The notes: generated by a model from the letters alone, not told the origin. DNA of 64,000 nucleotides from Bacteroidia bacterium (GCA_030430205.1 JAUIGE010000030.1:20774-84773); one strand, 5' to 3'. Shown: positions 9,340-18,193, counted from the first letter of the stretch. Program-made: numbers and translations.

Positions 9340-9828
9340 ATGTTAAGATTGGTTGCCTACGATATCTCCAAGGATCGGCTGGGCGACAAAGCCTACAAAA
9401 AAGGCTGGGTCTATACCCGCTATGCGGATGACATCACCTTTTCTTCAGACAAAAACTTCAGCCCTAAGCAGATGGACAAAATCCGGGGCCTGATAAGACA
9501 GGCAGGATTTGCCGTCAATGAGAAAAAGGTCCATCTCTACCACAAGGACGATCCACCGGAGGTGACGGGCCTGGTCCTGCTCGATCCCAGGCCCGATGTA
9601 TCTCCCGCTTTTTTGAAGCACCTCAAAGCCGACCTCAAAGCCCTCAAACTGCTCAGCGAACAGCGGATGTTGCGACGGGGCATCGTGATGGCCCTACCCC
9701 TCAACAAACTCCGGCAGTCCATCCGGGGGCAGATCAATTTTGTAGGCATGATCCGAGGCTGGGAAGATGAGTTGTATCGTCGCCTGATGCAGAAGCTGCA
9801 GCGCCTGAGCGCTGTGGTGAGTTATTGA
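9340..9828 (+). pseudogene. Chimeric remnant: first ~12 codons of cas2 joined to the C-terminal part of a CRISPR-associated reverse transcriptase
   Basis: Residues 1-12 (MLRLVAYDISKD) match the conserved first beta strand of Cas2, and the start sits at the cas2 position after cas1. From ~residue 13 the sequence is instead a retron/group II-like reverse transcriptase C-terminal half: KKGWVYTRYADDITFS carries the catalytic YADD box (palm motif 5). GFAVNEKKVHLY follows, then EVTGLVLLDPRPDVS (motif 7 region), and the thumb-like LRQSIRGQINFVGMIRGWEDELYRRL. RT motifs 1-4 (including the first catalytic Asp) and the rest of Cas2 are absent. The simplest reading is an in-frame deletion between adjacent cas2 and RT genes, leaving a 162-residue open frame without the fold of either protein. 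A real small fusion or an assembly collapse are the alternatives. Confidence 0.8.
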
Positions 9829-9944
9829 GTGTGGGAGTACAGATGTCATTCCGACGCTTTGGGAGGAATCTCTTGAACTTGAATAACTTATACCTGTGGC
9901 TTTTTTTATCATTATTTTCGTACGTCAAAGAGCCTTATTTTAAC

Positions 9945-10787
9945 CTAACCTCTGTATCCCATATCTTTTAATTTGAGGAGATTGAGGAGATTGCCATAAA
10001 TTTGTGATTTGACATTAGCATAGCTAAGTAGGTTTTTTCTTGCAGGCATAATTAATTCTGGATTGATATAGCCAGGCCCAAAGTAAAAAACGCATATCTC
10101 GGCAGGCATTTTATTGATATAATCGATCACCAATGATCGTTTTTTACCTTCTTCTTTATCTTTCTCTGATTTGTCAGCTGATTTTTGCTCAAAAAATGTT
10201 TTGTCTTCATCACTGATAAGAATCAAATCATACTTTTTATAATTGATATCTTTTACACCACTGCCACTTACTGGCTGAAAATCTGGTCTCTTTTTGATTA
10301 CTTTGCTTAGATCAAAGTATTTTTCCAACTCATTTTCTGACCTGTCTTCATTTACTTTTTTATAGGCAAGAACCAAAATCCTTGCTTCCTGGAATAGCTT
10401 TAATTCGATATGGGCAAGATCAACATAATGCGCAATGGCTTCAGCGTTGCCGTTCACTATTTCTTTTAACTCTTTTTCTACCAACTCTCGGGAAGTAACA
10501 ATGAGCTTTTGGTAACCACCATAAAATCCTAACATCCCAGTTAATATGGCAATGATAATGGCTACTCCATATGTATTCAATCGACTTTCAATCATTAATC
10601 CAATCAGATTAAAGGTATCATCTAGCGTCGAGGCGTCGGTATTGGCATCGATCTGTATCGTTTGTGATTTCACTGTGAGGAAGTCTTTGCAAAGAAAAAC
10701 CCCCAACAAAAAAATACCGACTCCAAGGGCAAGCGATATACTTGCCACAATTATCCAGTGGTTATTCTTCTTCTGTAACATATACAT
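9945..10787 (-). CDS. Two-TM membrane protein with C-terminal Rossmann-like domain, candidate type III CRISPR effector
   Basis: No confident family name. It has 280 residues: TM1 ~12-33, an external loop of ~40 residues, TM2 ~73-92, an amphipathic helical linker (~98-134), then a cytosolic alpha/beta domain. That domain has hydrophobic strands at RILVLAY (136-142), YDLILIS (186-192) and ICVFYFGPG (231-239), and a closing helical stretch SYANVKSQIYGNLLNLLKL. It is the last gene of the cas operon and overlaps the preceding gene by 26 bp, so translation is probably coupled. The C-terminal domain parallels that of the neighbour (FG..., then AN, then a long helix). By position and architecture it may be a membrane-disrupting effector triggered by the Cas10 product. 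No GMN motif was found, so it is not CorA. Confidence 0.6.
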   Translation of the reverse strand: MYMLQKKNNHWIIVASISLALGVGIFLLGVFLCKDFLTVKSQTIQIDANTDASTLDDTFNLIGLMIESRLNTYGVAIIIAILTGMLGFYGGYQKLIVTSRELVEKELKEIVNGNAEAIAHYVDLAHIELKLFQEARILVLAYKKVNEDRSENELEKYFDLSKVIKKRPDFQPVSGSGVKDINYKKYDLILISDEDKTFFEQKSADKSEKDKEEGKKRSLVIDYINKMPAEICVFYFGPGYINPELIMPARKNLLSYANVKSQIYGNLLNLLKLKDMGYRG

Positions 10788-11490
10788 CTATAAAATTTTG
10801 CATTTCTTTGATCCTTGCGTGTAAAGCAAAAGGCGAATTGGCTGCGTGGACTTTGTTTCTGTTTTTGGCAACGAGGTCAATTATTCCACCAAAATGAATA
10901 ATGAATTTGTTTGGTGGAAGAGCTTTGATAGTTTTTTCCATTAATTGATAATGGGCAAGGTTTTCCCCCTCATAAGTAATAATAGAATAGCCATGCTCGT
11001 CTTTTCCTGTTTTTTTGCCTCTTAGACTTTGATTGTCAAGAAGAATAAATTCAATTTCTTTCCATGGGATTAGTTGGGGATCAAATTCGAGTGAGGAGAT
11101 AATTTTTGGAAATGGGTTATTGATTCCCATTTTCTTCAATAAATGCTCAATCGCATCCTTTTCGTGTGGCTTGGAAATAACCCATATAGGTTTTCTTGGA
11201 ACTTCATTCACAAAATCGTCATCTTCAATTTCATTCAGAATGCTCAAAGACTGCACAAAAAGTTGATTTTTTTCTAATAAATAAGTCTCTTTTCCTAAAT
11301 TACCCAAACGAAAGTCTTTCTCTATTTCTGTAAACCTTACATAGTTCATAAATATTTGAGGATAAGGATTTGCTTCATTCCCGGATGGTTTTAATTTGCT
11401 TAAAATCCTATCGCATGTTTCCTTTAGGTCTCCCGTTTTAAGAAGAGAGATACATTCTTGTATGGTTTTTTTATGTAAAATAGCTTTCAT
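10762..11490 (-). CDS. EAD11-like domain plus Rossmann-like domain protein, candidate type III CRISPR ancillary protein
   Basis: A 242-residue soluble protein. Residues ~8-90 resemble effector-associated domain 11 of Bacteroidota conflict systems: a two-helix start (IQECISLLKTG..KETCDRIL) followed by NYVRFTEIEKDFRLGNLGKE and the LLEKNQLFVQSLSILNEIE helix, the usual sar.(N/E).R..RLG(L/I)...E.....I..aLl.li.el pattern. Residues ~100-240 form an alpha/beta domain with strands IWVIS (102-106), IEFILLD (146-152) and KFIIHFGG (195-202), then AAN (216-218) and a final long helix. It lies 10 nt after csm5 and overlaps the next gene. EADs usually mediate homotypic protein contacts that bring effectors together; the role here is inferred, and EAD11 assignment rests on eye alignment. 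Confidence 0.6.
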   Translation of the reverse strand: MKAILHKKTIQECISLLKTGDLKETCDRILSKLKPSGNEANPYPQIFMNYVRFTEIEKDFRLGNLGKETYLLEKNQLFVQSLSILNEIEDDDFVNEVPRKPIWVISKPHEKDAIEHLLKKMGINNPFPKIISSLEFDPQLIPWKEIEFILLDNQSLRGKKTGKDEHGYSIITYEGENLAHYQLMEKTIKALPPNKFIIHFGGIIDLVAKNRNKVHAANSPFALHARIKEMQNFIDVYVTEEE

Positions 11491-11500
11491 GGGAATTAAG

Positions 11501-12796
11501 TTATTTTAGAAGTTTTAGGTTTATCCAGCCCAAAGGCACATTCCCAGGCTTCAAAACAGTCCTTGTCACCGGAAAATGATCCTTTGACATCCCTACCTCA
11601 TGCACTACTCTCCGAAAACGAAGAAAAGCCTGCACACCTTCAGGATGATGATCCTCCGCATAGTGGTAGAAAGCCAGGGCAAGAGAGTTATCAAAAATTG
11701 TTTTCCCCAATCCAATCCGCATAAATATTTCTCCTTCATCTGCACGATCATAGAGGCGGGTATAAAAATTAATCAAATTGTTATGTGCAGCCCGGTCAGG
11801 CATTTCTTCTGCAAATTCCAGGCTGTCCAGTTCAAAGCCGATGCAGGCTTTGGAGAAGGCATATATACTCTCCAGTAGCCCATCTATTCCCTCATTCCGA
11901 AGAAATTGAAGCTCTTTTGCCTGCAGAGAATCAGCACGTAAACCTATTTCAAAACTGCTATCTAACCCTTCGGAAATGGCTTCACGGGGTTGGGGAATTG
12001 TGGCCTGATTGGCTCTGCCAAACCTATTGCCCCCCAAGGGGGCAAGTCGAATCCTTTCTGCACGACAAAAAATCATATCACTGGCAGAAAACCTTTGGGT
12101 ATCGCTCACACGGATATGCTGACTGTCAGGTGCCTGCTTGCGGTCGTTCACTTTGCCAAACAAAGATTCCTCTGGAAGAATCCTACGTAATTTATTGCGA
12201 ACTTCTCTTTGGGCATCGCGCAAAAGTTGGGATTCTCTTTTACTTGGTTGAATTCGTTTTTTCTTTTTTGCTCTTATCGGAGCTATTTCTCCCAGGATTT
12301 CATCGCATTCCATAACTATTTTGTAAGCATTTCGCATCATTTGCTGGCCCTCTGAAGTCTTATTGAGCCAGCGATAGAGTAAAGCTGTCCGAATGGCGCC
12401 TTTGATGCTGCTGCCAGGGATAAAGGGCCGTCCGGCTGTTTTGAGTATAGGATGGACTTCAATATTCTGTGTTGCTCCATAACCTTCATTTCGAATGGAT
12501 AACTTTGTAAGACTCGCCACATCCATTCTCAACTGATTTTCAATAAAGCTTTTCAATCTCAGTTTTGAGGTGTTGTTTTCAACCGTTTCGAAGGAAGCTG
12601 AAAACTCCCCCATTTTATTTTGTTTCTCAAGGGCATCCACTAATAAGTTTTGATCGATATAATGTATCCATTTCTCATCCTGGCTTACAACAAAATCAGT
12701 GTATGGTGACAGTATATCAGCATGGTCCGAGTAAATTGAAACGGGTGTCTCTGTATGAAGCTGGAGTTTGTATGTCGTGATTTTGCTCATAATCAA
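11501..12796 (-). CDS. csm5: Type III-A RAMP protein Csm5
   Basis: Cas7-like RAMP capping the 3' (head) end of the crRNA in the Csm complex. It has 431 residues with the N-terminal RAMP opening (YKLQLHTETPVSIYS), the glycine-rich FIPGSSIKGAIRTALLYRW motif near residue 130, and the C-terminal FPVTRTVLKPGNVPLGWINLKL typical of Csm5. Its start overlaps the csm4 stop (ATGA-type), confirming operon membership. A second ATG three codons in (MSK) could also serve. No truncation is seen. Confidence 0.9.
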   Translation of the reverse strand: MIMSKITTYKLQLHTETPVSIYSDHADILSPYTDFVVSQDEKWIHYIDQNLLVDALEKQNKMGEFSASFETVENNTSKLRLKSFIENQLRMDVASLTKLSIRNEGYGATQNIEVHPILKTAGRPFIPGSSIKGAIRTALLYRWLNKTSEGQQMMRNAYKIVMECDEILGEIAPIRAKKKKRIQPSKRESQLLRDAQREVRNKLRRILPEESLFGKVNDRKQAPDSQHIRVSDTQRFSASDMIFCRAERIRLAPLGGNRFGRANQATIPQPREAISEGLDSSFEIGLRADSLQAKELQFLRNEGIDGLLESIYAFSKACIGFELDSLEFAEEMPDRAAHNNLINFYTRLYDRADEGEIFMRIGLGKTIFDNSLALAFYHYAEDHHPEGVQAFLRFRRVVHEVGMSKDHFPVTRTVLKPGNVPLGWINLKLLK

Positions 12797-13815
12797 AAGG
12801 GTAATGAAAAGACCAGTCCGTTCCTGATTACGCTGGAAGTGTGCTGGTCCGGGTGAACATCTTCTAATTTTCCTAAGATGGGTTGGGTGAGGATAGCCCC
12901 TTCTTCTATCATGCGAACTTGTTTTCGATGTTTCTCATTTTTGCCGAACCTTCCTAATGATCCCCCGCCCCTGATGATTAGGCGATATTTTTCACACTGA
13001 GCAAATTCTTTCGGGCTTTTGGGAATTCCGAGAGAGAGGCTACATTGTCTTCCGGTATTTTGCAAGTTGGGAAAATAAAAATCAGAAGCATCTTTTTCTT
13101 CAATGGCCGCTATTTGTCCACAACCACTTCTTCTCTCTCCTCCTATTCCTTCATCTGCAAGCAGCCGAAGGCAAGCTTTCCATTTGTTAAGGGATTCGGT
13201 ATCCAAAGATTCATTTAATAAAAAATACAAATGGGTCTGGAGCTTCGTATTTCCAATTTCCAAATGCTGCAATTGCATGTTTACCTGGTGGTAATAGACC
13301 CCTTCCTGGCTTATTTCATGTACCTTCACCTTTGGATAGGTAACCTCTTCTACAAGTGAACTTTCTGCTAATTGTCTGACGTGTGATCTGGATTGTATGC
13401 CTAAAGAGCTTAACTCTTCCTTCGTCAGTAGATGTTTGTTACCAATGATATGGAAGTCTGTCAAATGATCTTCTTTGGGTGCAGCATTCCATACGCCAAC
13501 AGAAAAGAATTCAATGGCTTTCGCTGCCTTGTAATTTCCCTCATTTTGGTAATGGAAACTGATTGGTTTAGGTAAAAAGAAAACCCGGCTTCCATTGCTG
13601 GATTCTATACAATGGAATACAGAAGAAATACTAATTTTCTGATCCTTAAAGCTTTTTACAAACTTGTCAGTTTCATTGGGAAACAGTTTGGAATAGGTGT
13701 TTACTAATGCAGAAAAAAGGGTGTCTGAGTGAATCCATTGGTGGGTTGTTTCCAGGGTGTTTTTTCCCAGATGAAATTGATTGGAAAGATTGGTTTTCAG
13801 GATGATCACTTTCAT
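12793..13815 (-). CDS. csm4: Type III-A RAMP protein Csm4 (Cas5 group)
   Basis: Binds the crRNA 5' handle and links Cas10 to the Csm3 backbone. It has 340 residues, with the N-terminal RAMP motif containing HSDTLFSALVNTYSKLF, characteristic of Csm4, and glycine-rich segments GIGGERRSGCGQ and RGGGSLGRFG later in the chain. The start overlaps the end of csm3 by four bases and its stop overlaps csm5. Length and motif order are normal for the family. Confidence 0.9.
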   Translation of the reverse strand: MKVIILKTNLSNQFHLGKNTLETTHQWIHSDTLFSALVNTYSKLFPNETDKFVKSFKDQKISISSVFHCIESSNGSRVFFLPKPISFHYQNEGNYKAAKAIEFFSVGVWNAAPKEDHLTDFHIIGNKHLLTKEELSSLGIQSRSHVRQLAESSLVEEVTYPKVKVHEISQEGVYYHQVNMQLQHLEIGNTKLQTHLYFLLNESLDTESLNKWKACLRLLADEGIGGERRSGCGQIAAIEEKDASDFYFPNLQNTGRQCSLSLGIPKSPKEFAQCEKYRLIIRGGGSLGRFGKNEKHRKQVRMIEEGAILTQPILGKLEDVHPDQHTSSVIRNGLVFSLPF

Positions 13816-14567
13816 GAGAAATAGGAATTGTAGGGATTATTGGGGATAGGCTGCCAGTCAACGATTTCTTCATTTTCATAATCTGTGATCAACTTTTGTT
13901 TAAAATCTACTTCTTCGAAATGTATTTTTCCATATCCCCTTGATCCATGACCTCCCAAATAATCATCCATAATTAAGCGCATGGCTTTTATCAAAAGTTT
14001 AAGGTGCTTGTCGGTTTTTTGGTCATCATACATATCATAAATCATTTCCATGTTGAATCGAGCTTCGGCAGGGACACGTTCCAATTGACGAGGGTGTTTT
14101 GCTGTACCAGTCAGCCTATCAATAGTATTTTCCCATTTTGCTTCAGTGAACTCAGTTTCTAAAACTTCGCGATCAGTAAAAGTTTTGGCAAAAGCCTGGG
14201 TGTCAAGATCTGCATCTCTTACTATCAGTCGGGTTACCAGCATATCATCTTTTTTCTTTTCTCCTTTGTCCTCTTCGCTTGACGCATCACCCCCGGCAGA
14301 ATACCCAAAAAGCTCTTTTAGGGTAGGAGAATCCTTATTCACTGAATTACTTCCTTCTTCCCTAGCCAGTAAACTTCGTAACTTTCCCTTTAGTGAACTT
14401 CCAGGTATAAAAGGGATTTCGCCCCGCGCAGTTTTAATTACATTGAGGTCAATACCTCCGATATCCAATGCAGTTTTGCTACCCCCGATGTGTAGACCTG
14501 TCAATACCTTGATTATGGCTGTTATTCGAATTTTTCCTATGAAGTGAATTTCTTTTTTTGTTTCCAT
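13812..14567 (-). CDS. csm3: Type III-A RAMP backbone protein Csm3
   Basis: Cas7-family filament subunit that binds crRNA and cleaves target RNA at 6-nt intervals. Its 251 residues include LTGLHIGG, the catalytic-loop Asp at D40 (IGGIDLNVI, equivalent to the D33-type residue of characterised Csm3), FIPGSSLKGKLRSLLA, and the C-terminal GGHGSRGYGKI glycine-rich loop. The catalytic Asp is retained, so target RNA cleavage should be possible, which in known systems also switches off cyclic oligoadenylate synthesis. The start is 5 nt after csm2 ends. Confidence 0.93.
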   Translation of the reverse strand: METKKEIHFIGKIRITAIIKVLTGLHIGGSKTALDIGGIDLNVIKTARGEIPFIPGSSLKGKLRSLLAREEGSNSVNKDSPTLKELFGYSAGGDASSEEDKGEKKKDDMLVTRLIVRDADLDTQAFAKTFTDREVLETEFTEAKWENTIDRLTGTAKHPRQLERVPAEARFNMEMIYDMYDDQKTDKHLKLLIKAMRLIMDDYLGGHGSRGYGKIHFEEVDFKQKLITDYENEEIVDWQPIPNNPYNSYFS

Positions 14568-14572
14568 CTTTA

Positions 14573-14995
14573 TTATTTTTTGGGGTAGTGAAATTTTTGA
14601 TATCCAACCATTGCTTCCATAATGGTTTGCAGGCTTTTAATTTGGTAAGCTGCCTTTGATGAATCGTGATCAATTTGTTTTATCAGGTCGCTGATGAGTT
14701 CTGTAACTATTTGTGCATCCCAATTTGTCTGTCGACCTGTTATATAGGCAATTTTTGGTCGAAGCAATTTTAGCTTTGTTATATCCTGGCTTCCCAATCG
14801 TTTTATTCTGGAAAAAATATTTCTCAATTGGTTAGAGGTAATATCTTTACCTTTTTCTTTCATTAGGGAATCTATTTTATTGATGATTCGATCAATTTGA
14901 TCAGGAGAAAGGGGTTCATTGCTATTTTCAATCTCAAGAAGATATTGATAATCATTCTTAAAAAATGTTTTAGCCTTTTCTAATGGAGTTGTCAT
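14573..14995 (-). CDS. csm2: Type III-A small subunit Csm2
   Basis: Small all-helical subunit that lines the target-binding channel of the Csm complex. It has 140 residues with the typical pattern TSNQLRNIFSRIKRL ... LKLLRPKIAYITGRQ ... LIKQIDHDSSKAAYQIKSLQTIMEAMVGYQKF. It lies between cas10 (28-nt gap) and csm3 (5-nt gap), its standard position. Confidence 0.88.
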   Translation of the reverse strand: MTTPLEKAKTFFKNDYQYLLEIENSNEPLSPDQIDRIINKIDSLMKEKGKDITSNQLRNIFSRIKRLGSQDITKLKLLRPKIAYITGRQTNWDAQIVTELISDLIKQIDHDSSKAAYQIKSLQTIMEAMVGYQKFHYPKK

Positions 14996-15023
14996 GATTT
15001 TATTTTTGAATCAATTTTTGGGA

Positions 15024-17507
15024 TTATTTTCTACTCATAAATTCAGCCCATCTTACTCCTACAGCTATGAGGAGAGGTGAGCCAATGGATTTTCCCTCTG
15101 GGTGGGGTTGAAGATTTTTTTTGAATAGGTTTTCATACATACTCACGATTTCGTTCTCAACGAATTCCTTGTTTCCTTTTTTTACCTCTCTTAAATAATG
15201 GTATAAGCGCCATAAACGTGGCAGATAAATACTCCTCTGATTTTGGATATCTTTCATAACCTTGATATAACCAGAAATACTTTTCTGCACTTTCCATAGT
15301 ATAGCTCGACTTTCCCGATCCTCAGGCTTTGTCACCAGATAATATAAATTAGATCGGAGCTCCCTTGCCTTGTCAAAATCATCCCATGTAAGAACTTGGC
15401 CGAAAACCTGAATACAATTTTTTCCACTGGCCTTCGCCACCCCCAAAGCCTCCTCCGCCAATACCGCAAAGCGGCTCACCGGAAACTTAGGTCCCACCAT
15501 CACCACACCCGCGGATAGCGTCAATGTGCCACCCGTAAAGCGATCAAACTCATCCCTGATCAGCTTTCCAAACTCTAATATCAAATCCCAGGCACCCACC
15601 ATCAGGCAGTCGTCACCACCGGAGAAGATGACGTAGATGTTGTCGCGGAAGCTTTCTTCAGCAGAGTCAAGCAGGTTTTTGTAGTGTGCCAGTTTTTCGT
15701 TCTCTTCGCAATAGCTTTTTGTAAACCAGTCTATCAACTTAGTGTCCAGTAATACATTGATATGTCCTTCAAAAAACCATTCCATGGCGCGAGATAGAGC
15801 CGCAGTGTGGAGGATAGAGCTTTTCCCGTTTTCATCTCGTATGCCTGAGCGGAAACTATTGCCAAGGTTGTCAATATCCATTTTGAGGACCCCCAATTTT
15901 GGGGTTCCGGTGCGTTTGCCAGCAAACTCTGCCAGATACCCAAAGGAGATGATAAAATCCTCCTGAGGATCATCTCTTTCCGACTTTTCAAGGCCTTTAT
16001 TGTATTTCTGGAATCCCGCTATCAGTTCTTTGTTTTTGCTATTTTCAAGCAAATGAGGTTTCCATGTAGGCAGGTCTTTTACCAGGTAGGTGACTGGTTT
16101 GGGCACAAAATCCTTTTCATCATTTGACCAGGAGGACAGCATGAGTTTGGATTTGTTGATTAGGACACTGCATGCCTGCTCATTGGAAGACCAAACCAGT
16201 CGTCTGTGAAATCCGGTATAGGGATCGGGAATAGTTTTTTCTGACAAATCCTCCTCTGCATCCTCGTCTCTATAAAATCGTTCCTTTTTGGTCAGTTGCC
16301 ATTCCGGTTGAAGAGAAAGCCCAAATCCTTTATAGTTATGCAAATTACTTGCATAATCATCCATTTTTTTTCCTTGGGGTCCTTTGGTTACATTTCGGTA
16401 ATATGCCTTTTCCAGCTTTCGCCTGTCTGTGAAACTGTAGGGGGACAGGGGATCAAATATTTGATGAAACAGTAGTTCACTTTTAGATTCCAAATCTGAT
16501 TCTGACTGTTTATCCTTTTCTTGTGATAAATCAAAAAATTGAAGCCGATGTTCATTTAATGCTGTATCCAGCGCTTTCCATCTTTCAGCGAAGCCATTGC
16601 GAAATTGCTCTTTTGCCAGCGGAACAAAAGCCAGGATTACCTGCACGACTTCAGGGATAGAAATATCTGCTCCTCGCATATTCAGAGGTTCAAATGCAAA
16701 TTCTTTTCTACACCGCAGTAACACCTTTTCCATAGATCGGGGAGCAATTAGATAGAATGAGCCCCCTCCATTATAGAGTAGGTTTGCAGGACTAACTTTC
16801 AATTCTTTAAGCAAGTAATCCACTGCCATAAATGCCATCGCCTGGATGCGGAGTGAACGCGCCTTCAAAGCTTTCGCAGCCCCTTTACTTTCTGTGTCAA
16901 AAATGAATTCCTGTATGCCAGAGATATCACCTTTGATAAAGAGCATCCCATCCTCATCTGCCTCATTCAATAAAGAACAAACAGATGCAGCAGCAGTAAG
17001 TCTTGCATAATCAAAAAGGCTGTTGTGCCCATTAATGACGATCTGAGAGGCAAAAAACCTAATCAGAGATAACAAAGCCTCATCATGCCTGAAATGGTTT
17101 GAAGATTCAGAAATAGAATTTCCGGAGATGCTCGTCAGTTTGGCAGAAAGCTGGTTTAACAAATCTTGAGCTGAAGTATCTCCACTTGCCGGAAATAAAA
17201 ACCGCTGGCCCTGCTGGAGATCATCGGGCAAAGTGGCAACGGCAGTCGTTAAATCCGGCTTCAATCGCCTGACAGGCTTTCCCTCATCATCCGTTTCCCA
17301 CAAATAAGCAAAGGGAGAAGGCATATCAGTCCGGCTCGCCTCTACCCGGGCTCCCGGACAAACCGCCTCCTGCGCTTCCCGAATTACCCCCTGATGCTTT
17401 TGCCAACAAGCTTCCACATCTACCCCCAGGCAAGGCATCACCATCTCCTCCGGCCAAATACTCTTCAGCAGCGCCGTAACAAATATTTCGTGTGTCTCTT
17501 TATTCAT
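15024..17507 (-). CDS. cas10: Type III-A large subunit Cas10/Csm1, GGDD intact, no visible HD domain
   Basis: Large subunit of the interference complex (827 residues). Landmarks in order: DISGIQEFIFDTESKGAAKALKARS of the first Palm region, LGVLKMDIDNLG in the second Palm, and SGGDD with the cyclase motif GGDD at residues 630-633. LTLSAGVVM follows, and a helical D4-like C-terminus ends the chain. The GGDD palm converts ATP to cyclic oligoadenylates (or a related nucleotide) when target RNA is bound. The N-terminal ~140 residues show no HD pair or the usual LLHDIGK-type segment, so the ssDNase activity of many Cas10 proteins is probably absent and defence should rest on the signal. It overlaps cas6 by 4 bp and starts ATGA-coupled. 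Confidence 0.93.
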   Translation of the reverse strand: MNKETHEIFVTALLKSIWPEEMVMPCLGVDVEACWQKHQGVIREAQEAVCPGARVEASRTDMPSPFAYLWETDDEGKPVRRLKPDLTTAVATLPDDLQQGQRFLFPASGDTSAQDLLNQLSAKLTSISGNSISESSNHFRHDEALLSLIRFFASQIVINGHNSLFDYARLTAAASVCSLLNEADEDGMLFIKGDISGIQEFIFDTESKGAAKALKARSLRIQAMAFMAVDYLLKELKVSPANLLYNGGGSFYLIAPRSMEKVLLRCRKEFAFEPLNMRGADISIPEVVQVILAFVPLAKEQFRNGFAERWKALDTALNEHRLQFFDLSQEKDKQSESDLESKSELLFHQIFDPLSPYSFTDRRKLEKAYYRNVTKGPQGKKMDDYASNLHNYKGFGLSLQPEWQLTKKERFYRDEDAEEDLSEKTIPDPYTGFHRRLVWSSNEQACSVLINKSKLMLSSWSNDEKDFVPKPVTYLVKDLPTWKPHLLENSKNKELIAGFQKYNKGLEKSERDDPQEDFIISFGYLAEFAGKRTGTPKLGVLKMDIDNLGNSFRSGIRDENGKSSILHTAALSRAMEWFFEGHINVLLDTKLIDWFTKSYCEENEKLAHYKNLLDSAEESFRDNIYVIFSGGDDCLMVGAWDLILEFGKLIRDEFDRFTGGTLTLSAGVVMVGPKFPVSRFAVLAEEALGVAKASGKNCIQVFGQVLTWDDFDKARELRSNLYYLVTKPEDRESRAILWKVQKSISGYIKVMKDIQNQRSIYLPRLWRLYHYLREVKKGNKEFVENEIVSMYENLFKKNLQPHPEGKSIGSPLLIAVGVRWAEFMSRK

Positions 17508-18193
17508 GCGTCAATTTTTCTAATGTTTCCGAAACCTCTGCTCACGCCCTTGCCCAATCCGATATGATCGGGCAGGAGGACATTGGTGCGAAAGACAAAG
17601 TTGAAGGCGAAGACCCGCACGCCTTTATAATTGATGTGCTGAGTGGGGCGCATTTGGGTGATTTCCAGCTGTATCTTTTCGGCTATGTGCCAGTTTACCG
17701 CCTTGGCGAAGCTGAGGATATTGCCGATCAGTTTGGGTTCGAGGAAGTAGATGATGTCGCGCAGACTTTCGAGTTCCTGGTATTCGCGGTAGTTGTGCTG
17801 GTTGAGCGCCTGCCAGTTGCGGATGCTGTACAGCTGGGACATATCATCTGTGATGCCCAAAGGATATTTTTTGACCTCATAGGCTTCCAAAGCCAATTCA
17901 TTCTTGTGATCCCGCAATTTCAATTGCGGAAATTTGTCGTCAGCGACCAAGTCCTGCCCTGGCTGAAATGCTTCTCCAAAACAGATCATGATTGGCATTT
18001 GGTTTTCCCGCTTGTACTGCACGCGAGGATAATGATATTGAGAGCTTCCGTCAGGGAAGTGATTATGAAACCAGGCAAAGTCTTCCTGATCCAAAGGGAT
18101 TTTTTCCAAAAAGGCCCCTCTAAAGGCGCTGACCTCGCTTTCATAGATAGAAGGAGAGAAAATGGCTTTGAGGATAGGTAAGGTAGTAGGCAT
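17504..18193 (-). CDS. cas6: CRISPR pre-crRNA endoribonuclease Cas6
   Basis: Cleaves the repeat of pre-crRNA to release crRNAs with an 8-nt 5' handle. It has 229 residues. The C-terminus has the Cas6 glycine-rich loop LPDHIGLGKGVSRGFGNIRKI, and the middle has the two-ferredoxin-like pattern (PKLIGNILSFAKAVNW..EKIQLEI). It looks closest to the Cas6b-type proteins of Bacteroidota. It is the first gene of the minus-strand operon, preceded by a clear promoter, and its last codons overlap cas10. An antisense open frame of the same length covers it, but only this frame has protein-family motifs. Confidence 0.82.
   Translation of the reverse strand: MPTTLPILKAIFSPSIYESEVSAFRGAFLEKIPLDQEDFAWFHNHFPDGSSQYHYPRVQYKRENQMPIMICFGEAFQPGQDLVADDKFPQLKLRDHKNELALEAYEVKKYPLGITDDMSQLYSIRNWQALNQHNYREYQELESLRDIIYFLEPKLIGNILSFAKAVNWHIAEKIQLEITQMRPTQHINYKGVRVFAFNFVFRTNVLLPDHIGLGKGVSRGFGNIRKIDA

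Noticed and set aside
9945..10787. CorA-type effector of SAM-AMP signalling type III systems
   Set aside because: No GMN motif, and the TM helices are N-terminal rather than C-terminal.
10762..11490. Csm6 or other CARF ribonuclease at the end of the cas operon
   Set aside because: No HEPN R-x4-6-H motif and no CARF-like arrangement; the N-terminus fits EAD11 better.
17492..18181. 229-codon frame antisense to cas6
   Set aside because: The minus frame has the Cas6 glycine-rich loop and a promoter and fits the operon; this frame is a shadow.
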